From: Acidovorax radicis N35
GTDB lineage: Bacteria > Pseudomonadota > Gammaproteobacteria > Burkholderiales > Burkholderiaceae_C
NCBI RefSeq assembly: GCF_000204195.1
Contig: NZ_AFBG01000021.1
Coordinates: 186,001-250,000, forward strand
DNA: 64,000 bases
Direction: 5' to 3'
A program made the position numbers and the translations under genes. This document shows positions 18,040 to 24,454 of this stretch, one piece after another. The first letter of the stretch is position 1; each line of letters starts with the position of its first letter. The notes under the pieces are model-generated. The model saw only the letters and a list, made by a program, of their open reading frames with translations, did no database searches and had not been told where the DNA came from.

Positions 18040-18617
18040 GGTTGGCCCGCAGTGCGGGTGGCGGCCAGCAGCTCTTGGCGCAGACCGGGTTCGGAGGTTT
18101 GGGACGAGAGCCAGATGCCAAAGAAGAGGCGTGAGAACTCGGCGTCAGGCACCTCCCCCACCACACGCCCGGCCATCTTGAACACCGCACCCACGCCGGG
18201 CTGGTGAATGCCCAGCAGGCGGTCGCCCGATTTCACGTCGGGCAACGCGGCCTGCAGCGCCTGCTGCCAACGCGTGGCCTGTTGGGGCGTGAAGCTGCCG
18301 ATGCGGCGCATCTCCTCCAGGGAGCGCCTGGCGATGGCCTCCGCCGTGAAGTCGCGGTGGTAGGTCAGCTCCAGCGCCAAAGGTAGTGCGCCGTAGTTGT
18401 CGGCATCAAAGCCGGGCGGCACCCACAGGCGGGCGCGGTAGATCTCGAAACCCAGGAACCGGAGCACCCCCTGGCCCGAGAGGCGCACGCCCGACAGGGG
18501 CATGGCGGTGGCTGGCTCTGCCGCCTGGGCCATCGGCACGGCCTGTGCGAGAACAGAATTTGAATAAAAATAGGCCCCAGAGCTTATCCACAAAGCGGTA
18601 ATAGCTATGTTTTTCAT
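18036..18617 (-). CDS. Chalcone-isomerase-fold periplasmic protein
   Basis: 193 residues with a signal peptide (MKNIAITALWISSGAYFYSN, cleavage near VLAQA). The body (GVRLSGQGVLRFLGFEIYRA, LALELTYHRDFTAEAIARRS, DRLLGIHQPGVGAVFKMAG, then FSRLFFGIWLS) matches the bacterial chalcone-isomerase-like family, which shares the fold with fatty-acid-binding proteins and has no flavonoid role in bacteria. It lies 5 bp after the CFA-like gene. The signal-peptide core is written by a copy of the hairpin repeat (18561-18608), so codon and base composition there differ sharply from the rest of the gene. Confidence 0.85.
   Translation of the reverse strand: MKNIAITALWISSGAYFYSNSVLAQAVPMAQAAEPATAMPLSGVRLSGQGVLRFLGFEIYRARLWVPPGFDADNYGALPLALELTYHRDFTAEAIARRSLEEMRRIGSFTPQQATRWQQALQAALPDVKSGDRLLGIHQPGVGAVFKMAGRVVGEVPDAEFSRLFFGIWLSSQTSEPGLRQELLAATRTAGQP
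18561..18608 (-). repeat. Comamonadaceae hairpin repeat, copy 4, inside a signal-peptide coding region
   Basis: On the minus strand ATAGCTATTACCGCTT, a TGTGGA loop and AAGCTCTGGGGCCTATTTTT match the family-A element (ATAGCTGCTAGCGCTT ... AAGCGCTAGAGGCCTATTTTT). It spans codons 4 to about 19 of the chalcone-isomerase-fold gene and remains in frame. Confidence 0.75.
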
Positions 18618-18622
18618 AGCAA

Positions 18623-19867
18623 TCAGTCTTTCACCAGCGTGTACTGCACCAGGTCGATGTTGCTCATCGCAAACGCCGCTTCGCAGTAGGCGAGGTAGAA
18701 CTCCCAGATGTGCATGAAGCGCTGATCGAAGCCCAGCTGCAGAATCTGTGCGCGCTGGGCCAGGAAGCGCTCGCGCCACCGCTTGAGGGTTTCGGCGTAG
18801 TCCTGGCCAAACGCAAACTCGTCGACCACTCGCAGGCCTGCCGCCTCGGCTTCGCGGCGGAACTCGCGCGGACACGGCAGGCAGCCACCCGGGAAGATGT
18901 ACTGCTGGATGAAGTCGGTGGAGCTGATGTAGCGGTCGAACAGGCTGTCGTCGATAACGATGCTCTGGATGCACGCCTTGCCGCCGGGCTTGAGCAGGCG
19001 GTTCACCGACTGGAAATAGGTGGGCCAGTATTCGCGGCCCACGGCCTCGACCATTTCGATGGAGCAGATCGCATCGTAGGGGCCGTCGTGGATGTCACGG
19101 TAGTCCTGCAAGCGCAAGTCGGCCTTGGCTTGCACCCCATGCGCCGCCATGCGCTTTTGCGCAAACGCCAGCTGCTCGGTGGACAGCGTGACGCCGGTGA
19201 GGGATGCGCCGAATTCAGTGGTCGCCATCTCGGCCAAGGCGCCCCAGCCGCAGCCAATCTCCAGCACCCGGTCACCGGCCTGCACACCCGCCATGCGCAG
19301 CGCACGGCGCACCTTGGCATGTTGCGCGGTGCGCATGTCGCCGCCCGCATCGCCCTCGAACCAGGCGGACGAGTAGTTCATCGTGTCGTCCAGCCACAGC
19401 TCGTAGAACGCGTTGCCCAGGTCGTAATGGGCGTGGATGTTCTTCTGGCTGTTGCTGCGCGTGTTGCGGTTGAGCAGGTGCTTGATGCGGTACAGCAGGC
19501 GCCCGGCCCAGGTGCCGTAGATCACGCCTTCGACCTGCTGGCGGTTGGCGACAAAGAGCTTGAGCAGGTCGGTCAGGTGCGGCGTGGTCCAGTCGCCTGC
19601 GATGTAGCTCTCGGCAAAACCGATGTCGCCGGACTTGAGCGCGGCGCTGCACACGTTCCAGTTCTTGAGCGTGATCGCGGCCGAGGGGCCGTTGCCATGC
19701 CCGAAATGCTGCAAGGTGCCGTCGGGCAGCTGCACCGTGAGGTGGCCATGCTGCAGGCGCTGCAGCAGCTTGAGCGCCGTGCAGGCGGCAGCCGGGGTGC
19801 CAGCGGGCAGGGCCAGGGCGGTGCGGGGGGCGGTGGTGGAGTTCATGGCGGCGTTCTCGTTCGTCAT
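18623..19867 (-). CDS. Cyclopropane-fatty-acyl-phospholipid synthase family methyltransferase
   Basis: 414 residues, near the usual CFA synthase length. The N-terminal lipid-binding domain (LKNWNVCSAALKSGDIGFAE, YIAGDWTTPHLTDLLKLF) is followed by the SAM-dependent methyltransferase domain with HYDLGNAFYELWLDDTMNYS, VLEIGCGWGALAE (SAM loop) and CSIEMVEAVGREYWPTYF. It methylates acyl chains of membrane phospholipids. In this operon type it may act in furan or other branched fatty acid formation rather than cyclopropanation; this is inference. An alternative ATG lies at 19846. It begins 5 bp after the DUF1365 stop. Confidence 0.93.
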   Translation of the reverse strand: MTNENAAMNSTTAPRTALALPAGTPAAACTALKLLQRLQHGHLTVQLPDGTLQHFGHGNGPSAAITLKNWNVCSAALKSGDIGFAESYIAGDWTTPHLTDLLKLFVANRQQVEGVIYGTWAGRLLYRIKHLLNRNTRSNSQKNIHAHYDLGNAFYELWLDDTMNYSSAWFEGDAGGDMRTAQHAKVRRALRMAGVQAGDRVLEIGCGWGALAEMATTEFGASLTGVTLSTEQLAFAQKRMAAHGVQAKADLRLQDYRDIHDGPYDAICSIEMVEAVGREYWPTYFQSVNRLLKPGGKACIQSIVIDDSLFDRYISSTDFIQQYIFPGGCLPCPREFRREAEAAGLRVVDEFAFGQDYAETLKRWRERFLAQRAQILQLGFDQRFMHIWEFYLAYCEAAFAMSNIDLVQYTLVKD

Positions 19868-19872
19868 GGAAT

Positions 19873-20664
19873 TCAGCGGGTCACGATGGAGGCAGGCGCC
19901 TCGGGCTTGCGGTGGAAACGCACACGCTTGAGCCACAGCCGCAGCGCATGCCAGTGGATGCGGGCAATGATGGCCAGCGTCATGGCGGGGTAGCCCCAGA
20001 GCGCCTGGCGCAGGGTTTGTGCGGTGATGGCCTGCAAGGTGCCGCTCACGCTGGTCTGGATGAGCGGGCCGGTGTCGTCGTCGTGGTCGATGCGCACCAC
20101 GGTGCGGCCCGCGTCCTGTGCCCCGGCCTCGGTGCGCATGAAGCGAAAGCGGTAGCCGCCGCTCACCGCGCAGAACGGCGATACATGGAACACCTTGCGC
20201 GCCTGCTGTTCCACGCCGTACTGCGGCGCATCCAGCAGGTAGCAATGGCGTTCGCCAAAGGTGTTGTTCACCTCGACCACGATGGCGCGCAGGTGGCCGT
20301 CCGCACGGTGGCAATACCAGAAGCTCACGGGCTTGAAGGTGTAGCCCAGCACACGCGGATAGCAGTGCAGCCAGACCTCGCCCGTGGCGTCGGTGACGCC
20401 TTCGGTGCGCAGCAGCTCGTCCAGCCAGGCCAGCGCACCGCCCTGCGCGGCGCTGCGGCCGTCGCCGTGGTCCACGTCATGGAAGCTGATGGCACCGCTG
20501 CGGTTGACGGCCAGCGGAGTTTGGGCACCCGACAAGCTGCGCATGGGCAGCATCAGAAAAAACGTGGGGTAGGAAAATGCATGCCGCCGGGGCCGCAGCC
20601 GCGTGTGGCGCACCTGGCCGAAGCCGATGAGGGGCGCTGCGGGGGGGGCCGGGGCGTGGCTCAC
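19873..20664 (-). CDS. DUF1365 domain protein
   Basis: 263 residues. Family features are GQVRHTRLRPRRHAFSYPTF at the start, VWLHCYPRVLGYTFKPVSFW, NNTFGERHCYLL, KVFHVSPFC and the terminal hydrophobic LKRVRFHRKP region. DUF1365 genes almost always lie next to an FAD oxidase and a CFA-like methyltransferase, as here. I take GTG at 20664 as start because it overlaps the upstream stop codon by 4 bp (GTGA), a translational-coupling arrangement; no ATG is available in the right place. The biochemical role is unknown. Confidence 0.88.
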   Translation of the reverse strand: MSHAPAPPAAPLIGFGQVRHTRLRPRRHAFSYPTFFLMLPMRSLSGAQTPLAVNRSGAISFHDVDHGDGRSAAQGGALAWLDELLRTEGVTDATGEVWLHCYPRVLGYTFKPVSFWYCHRADGHLRAIVVEVNNTFGERHCYLLDAPQYGVEQQARKVFHVSPFCAVSGGYRFRFMRTEAGAQDAGRTVVRIDHDDDTGPLIQTSVSGTLQAITAQTLRQALWGYPAMTLAIIARIHWHALRLWLKRVRFHRKPEAPASIVTR

Positions 20665-21980
20665 GCAGCCTCCGCCAAAGGCGCTGGTAGGGCGGCCAGC
20701 AGTTGCTCGGCCACGGCCAGACCGGATTTGAGGCCGTCTTCGTGGAAGCCATAGCCCGTCCAGGCGCCGCAGAACCAGGTGTGCTGCTGCCCTTGCAGCT
20801 TGCCCACCTGCTGCTGCGCGCGGATGGCGGCCATGTCGAACACCGGGTGCGCGTACTCGTAGCTGCCGATCACGTGTTCGGGTGCAATGTCGCGCACCGG
20901 GTTGAGCGACACCACCACGGGCTGGGTAAACGGCACGGGCTGCAGCTGGTTGATGAGGTAGTGCAGGCACACGCGGGCCGACTCGCGGCTGCGCTGCGGC
21001 GCACGTTCGTAGTTCCACGCGGCCCAGGCGGCGCGGCGCGCGGGCAGCACCGAGATGTCGGTATGCAGCACGGCGCGGTTGGCCTGGTAGCGGATGGCGC
21101 CGAGCACGGCGCGCTCCTGCGTCGTCGGCTGGGCCAGCAGCGCAAGCGACTGGTCCGAATGCGTGGCCAGCACCACCTTGTCAAAGTGTTCTGTGTGGTC
21201 AGCAGTCACCACCCGCACTCCAGCCACGTCACGCTCGATGCGGTGCACGGGGGTGTTCAGGCGCTTGTCGGCAATGCCCGCCACGATCTTGTCCACGTAG
21301 TGGCGCGCACCACCGGACACCGTCCACCACTGCGGGCGGTTGCTCACCTGGATGAGCCCATGGTTGTGACAGAACCGGATCATGGTGGCCACGGGGAACT
21401 TGAGCATCTGGTCGGTGGGGCAGCTCCAGATGCAGCCCAGCATGGGCAAGAAATACCAGTCGCGGAACGCGTCGCCAAAGCGGTGCTCGCGCAAGAAGTC
21501 GCCCAGCGGCTGCATCAGCGCGGCCTCGGCCTGCTTTTGGGCGATGCGCGTGCACAGCTTGTTGAAGCGCAGCAGGTCGCGCAGCATGCCCAGGAAGCGC
21601 GGATTGACCAGGTTGGAACGCTGGGCAAACACCGTGCTGAGGTTGGTGCCGCTCCATTCCAGCGCGCGGCCACCGCCAGGGCCACCCAGGGCACTCGGCA
21701 CCTGCACCGAGAACGACATGTCGGACTTGGCGGTTTCTACGCCCAGTTCGGCCAGCAGACGGATCAGGTGGGGGTAGGTGCGCTCGTTGAACACCAGGAA
21801 GCCGGTGTCCACGCCATGCGTGACGGGCGTGCCCGACGCGTCGGGCAACGTCACGTCCACCGTATGGGTGTGGCCGCCAAAGTAGTCGCTGGCTTCAAAC
21901 AGCGTGATGTCCGCCTGGCCGCGCAGCTGGTGCGCGACCGCCAGCCCAGAGATGCCGGAACCGATGATGGCGATTTTCAT
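20661..21980 (-). CDS. FAD-dependent amine-oxidase-like oxidoreductase
   Basis: 439 residues. The N-terminal dinucleotide fold is IAIIGSGISGLAVAHQL with FEASDYFGGHTHTV, and the C-terminal FAD-binding stretch is CGAWTGYGFHEDGLKSGLAV. It belongs to the desaturase/amine oxidase class found with DUF1365 and CFA-like genes and is the first gene of the eight-gene operon. A related arrangement in Rhodobacter belongs to the ChrR-sigmaE singlet-oxygen response and to furan fatty acid synthesis, so a role in oxidising acyl chains is likely by analogy. The SD sequence AGAGGGAG is located in the loop of a CCGGC/GCCGG hairpin just before the ATG. Confidence 0.88.
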   Translation of the reverse strand: MKIAIIGSGISGLAVAHQLRGQADITLFEASDYFGGHTHTVDVTLPDASGTPVTHGVDTGFLVFNERTYPHLIRLLAELGVETAKSDMSFSVQVPSALGGPGGGRALEWSGTNLSTVFAQRSNLVNPRFLGMLRDLLRFNKLCTRIAQKQAEAALMQPLGDFLREHRFGDAFRDWYFLPMLGCIWSCPTDQMLKFPVATMIRFCHNHGLIQVSNRPQWWTVSGGARHYVDKIVAGIADKRLNTPVHRIERDVAGVRVVTADHTEHFDKVVLATHSDQSLALLAQPTTQERAVLGAIRYQANRAVLHTDISVLPARRAAWAAWNYERAPQRSRESARVCLHYLINQLQPVPFTQPVVVSLNPVRDIAPEHVIGSYEYAHPVFDMAAIRAQQQVGKLQGQQHTWFCGAWTGYGFHEDGLKSGLAVAEQLLAALPAPLAEAA

Positions 21981-21984
21981 GGCC

Positions 21985-22109
21985 GGCTCCCTCTCGCCGG
22001 TGCATGGAATAAAAAGGTTGCGAAGCTTCCCGAAACGAATAAGAGAGGGAGGGAGGAGAAGCGCTCCAGGAGGTCAGTCGGAACCCGGGGGCCCGAAAGG
22101 CTTCGCAAC
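21985..22109 (-). promoter_or_regulatory. Structured 5' leader of the lipid operon
   Basis: GTTGCGAAGC at the predicted transcript start (22109-22100) is perfectly complementary to GCTTCGCAAC (22026-22017), closing a loop of about 73 bases. A second hairpin, CCGGC/GCCGG, exposes the Shine-Dalgarno sequence in its loop immediately before the FAD oxidase start. The leader could control translation of the operon. Structure is by eye only. Confidence 0.45.
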
Positions 22110-22115
22110 ACTAAA

Positions 22116-22144
22116 ACTGTACGTCGCGCAATCGTCTTGCGCAA
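22116..22144 (-). promoter_or_regulatory. Putative sigma-70-like promoter of the lipid operon
   Basis: On the minus strand TTGCGC, a 17-base spacer and TACAGT are followed 6 to 7 bases later by the predicted start at about 22109. No obvious ECF-type (TGATCC) promoter was seen in the same region. Confidence 0.4.
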
Positions 22145-22174
22145 TAGATAGAGTGGGGTTGCGCTGGCGAAGTT

Positions 22175-22198
22175 CCAGAGCATGCCCTGGTTTTTTTT
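22175..22198 (+). terminator. Rho-independent terminator on the strand opposite to both flanking genes
   Basis: CCAGAGCA and TGCCCTGG pair with one mismatch, followed by eight T on the plus strand. Both neighbouring genes are on the minus strand, so this would end a plus-strand transcript that is not otherwise accounted for. Confidence 0.5.
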
Positions 22199-22224
22199 AA
22201 AGAAACGTAAAGAAAACATTGCAA

Positions 22225-22812
22225 TTACCTCGTAGCGGCAACAGCAAGTTGCTGTTCGATGGCGCGCACGAGGCCCTTGTTGTCAGGGGCAGTGAGGCTG
22301 GAGTAGTTGTCCACCAGCTTGCCGTCGCGGCCCAGCAGGTATTTGTGGAAGTTCCAGCGCGGCGCCGTGCCGGACAGTTGTGCCAGCTGGCGAAACAGCG
22401 GCGAGGCTTCTGCCCCTTTGACGCTGCTCTTTGCAAACATGGGAAATTTCACGCCAAAAGTGTTTTCGCAGAAATCTGCGATCTGCTGGTTGCTGCCGGT
22501 CTCCTGCGAAAAGTCGTTGGACGGAAAGCCCAGCACGACCAGCCCCTTGTCCTTGTAGCGGGCATACAGCTCTTCCAGCCCTTTGTACTGGCCGGTGAAG
22601 CCACAAAAACTCGCGGTATTGACCACCAGCACCACCCGGCCAGCGTACTGGCACAGCGACTGGGGTTTTTCATCCTGCAGCCTGGCAAACGTGTGCTGCA
22701 GCGTGGCCGGACAGCTTTCGGCATCCGCCGCGTGGGCCAAGGGCACATGGCCGACCGTTGCCAGGAGGAAAAGGCTGGCGACCGAAAGAAGGCGTCTGAA
22801 AGAGGTTTTCAT
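22225..22812 (-). CDS. Secreted glutathione peroxidase
   Basis: 195 residues: a signal peptide (LLSVASLFLLATVGHVPLAHA) and a glutathione peroxidase domain with VNTASFCGFTGQYKGLEELY, where Cys replaces selenocysteine, VVLGFPSNDFSQETGSNQQI with the Gln of the catalytic triad, and WNFHKYLLGRDGKLV with the Trp. It reduces peroxides in the periplasm, probably with thioredoxin-like donors rather than glutathione. It lies upstream of the lipid operon on the same strand, which suits an oxidative-stress neighbourhood. The ATG at 22812 gives the cleanest signal peptide. Confidence 0.92.
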   Translation of the reverse strand: MKTSFRRLLSVASLFLLATVGHVPLAHAADAESCPATLQHTFARLQDEKPQSLCQYAGRVVLVVNTASFCGFTGQYKGLEELYARYKDKGLVVLGFPSNDFSQETGSNQQIADFCENTFGVKFPMFAKSSVKGAEASPLFRQLAQLSGTAPRWNFHKYLLGRDGKLVDNYSSLTAPDNKGLVRAIEQQLAVAATR

Positions 22813-23111
22813 AGGGCTTGGGGCGCAGTGGTATGGGCAATTTAACCATTCCATCATTTTTTGTCCACATGAGTTTTTATTTGGACTGATTGGTATACGA
22901 ATGCCCGCACCCAATGGATTCAAAGCTCTGCGGCTTCAATGGTTATTGCCGGCGCAGGCGAAGGCAGGGCGGCACGGGCCGCACAGGTGCTACCGTCGCG
23001 GCAGGGGATGGGGGAAAGAAAGACGGGCAGAAGCTGCTCGTGGATGGCGCCGGGCGTCAAGCCCGTCCACCCGTTGCAGGCAGAATGCCGCGCCTGCGGC
23101 TCAGAGGCTGT
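22813..23111. other. Intergenic region without recognisable gene
   Basis: 299 bp between the glutathione peroxidase start and the HD-domain gene stop. The first 90 bases are AT-rich (TTTTTTGTCCACATGAG, GAGTTTTTATTTGGACTG) and probably contain the peroxidase promoter. I see no convincing coding frame, repeat or terminator in the rest. Confidence 0.4.
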
Positions 23112-24317
23112 TCAGCCCAGGTTGAGCAAACGGTCCAGCGAGAGCTTGACCCGCACGTCCTTGAAAGCCACCACACCCGTGACTTTCCAGGGGGGCATGC
23201 CGGTGTCGCGGGGAATGGGCTCCCCTGTCGGCATGCCGTCGCGGTTGGTCACCACCGCCACCTTGGGCGTGGTGGCCGTCGTACCCCGGCGGATGACGAC
23301 ACCCACCTCCTGGCTGGCCAACCGCACAAAGGCCCCTGGCGGATACACGCCCAGCGTCTTGACGAGCGCGGCACCGGCCTCGTCCACCTGGTGCTCTTCA
23401 TCGTAGTAGCTCGCCTGCATGGCCGCCGTGACCGGCATGGGCCAGCGGGCCGCGCGGGGGGCCATCCGCGCACCAAATATGTCGGCGCGCTGCAAAAGGC
23501 GGGCCATTTGCTGGGGTTCCGTCTTCTTGGCCAGCGGGCCAGGGGTGCGGTGGTGGTGGCAGCGCACCGCCTCCAGCCACACAGGGTCGGCCACGCCGAG
23601 CGTGCGCAGCAACGCCTCGGAACGCTCTGCATGGCTCTCCACCGCGGCAATCTGCACAGCCGTGAGCGGATGGGTCTGCTGGGCCAGTTGGTCCTGCAGC
23701 TCGGTCATGGCAATGTTCATGGAGAGCGCCGCGTGGCCCAACTGCTGCACGCGGGCCTCGGGCCAGCGCAGCATTTCGCGCGCCACCACCATGCACACGC
23801 AGCACACCAGCATCGAATGCGTGGCGCTGTACATGCGGGTTTCCTGCACCGACAGGTAGATCAGGGCCAGCAGCGTGGCGTCGGGAGTTTGCTCGCAGTG
23901 GCGGGCCAGCTCGTCGTGCAGCATCTGGAAGCGCCCGCCAAAATCATGGGGCGAGGGCGCGCGCAGCAGTTGTGTGGCACGCAGCTGCAGCTCGGGCCAG
24001 TCAGGCAGGGTCTTGCCACCGCGTCCCCGCCCACCCGCGTCGTCGGCCGCCGTCATCTTCATCGCCGCAATTTCACCCAGATTGGTGTCTGCGATCAGCA
24101 TGCGCTGCAACTGCGCCAGGTAGGCCCGGTGGCTGTCGCCGGACTCATCGGTGTCCACGCACAGTTGCCGGCCTCGGCCTACCATCTTGGCCAGCTCTTC
24201 CCGGGTGCGGATGACATACCCCTTTTGCGCCAGCAACACGCCATCGGCACCCCGCAGCACAAAAGGCAGAGGATGGCCGAGCTGGATGGATTCGATGTTC
24301 AGGCTGACGAGGTTCAT
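23112..24317 (-). CDS. Degenerate HD-GYP-like domain protein
   Basis: 401 residues. The N-terminal 60 residues resemble the small domain that precedes HD-GYP modules (IQLGHPLPFVLRGADGVLLA). The middle helical part begins YSATHSMLVCCVCMVVA, the first His of HD domains. The expected LLHDIGK metal motif reads ALSMNIAM, so the His-Asp pair is missing, and the later HHHRTPG replaces the HHE...GYP segment. It is thus probably unable to hydrolyse cyclic di-GMP and may instead be a binding or scaffold protein. A beta-rich C-terminus follows (GAFVRLASQEVGVVIRRG). The ATG at 24317 is preferred over 24347. Confidence 0.75.
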   Translation of the reverse strand: MNLVSLNIESIQLGHPLPFVLRGADGVLLAQKGYVIRTREELAKMVGRGRQLCVDTDESGDSHRAYLAQLQRMLIADTNLGEIAAMKMTAADDAGGRGRGGKTLPDWPELQLRATQLLRAPSPHDFGGRFQMLHDELARHCEQTPDATLLALIYLSVQETRMYSATHSMLVCCVCMVVAREMLRWPEARVQQLGHAALSMNIAMTELQDQLAQQTHPLTAVQIAAVESHAERSEALLRTLGVADPVWLEAVRCHHHRTPGPLAKKTEPQQMARLLQRADIFGARMAPRAARWPMPVTAAMQASYYDEEHQVDEAGAALVKTLGVYPPGAFVRLASQEVGVVIRRGTTATTPKVAVVTNRDGMPTGEPIPRDTGMPPWKVTGVVAFKDVRVKLSLDRLLNLG

Positions 24318-24454
24318 GGCGCTCGTTACATTATCTAACGGCCACACGCTTGGCTAAGCCGGGGCAACCCTGGGGATTGCCCGCTTTTTCAGACGAATAG
24401 GGGAGCCCGGGCGCAGCGGATGCTGCTTTCTGCCACGCCGGCGCCCCGTCCACG

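Noticed and set aside
18036-18617. Flavonoid chalcone isomerase
   Set aside because: The bacterial family shares the fold only; the operon concerns lipids and has no flavonoid enzymes.
22175-22198. Terminator of the glutathione peroxidase gene
   Set aside because: The T-run is on the plus strand whereas the peroxidase gene is on the minus strand, so the orientation is wrong.
21981-22224. ECF sigma (ChrR-type) promoter before the lipid operon
   Set aside because: No TGATCC-like -35 box with a suitable -10 was found; a sigma-70-like promoter fits better.
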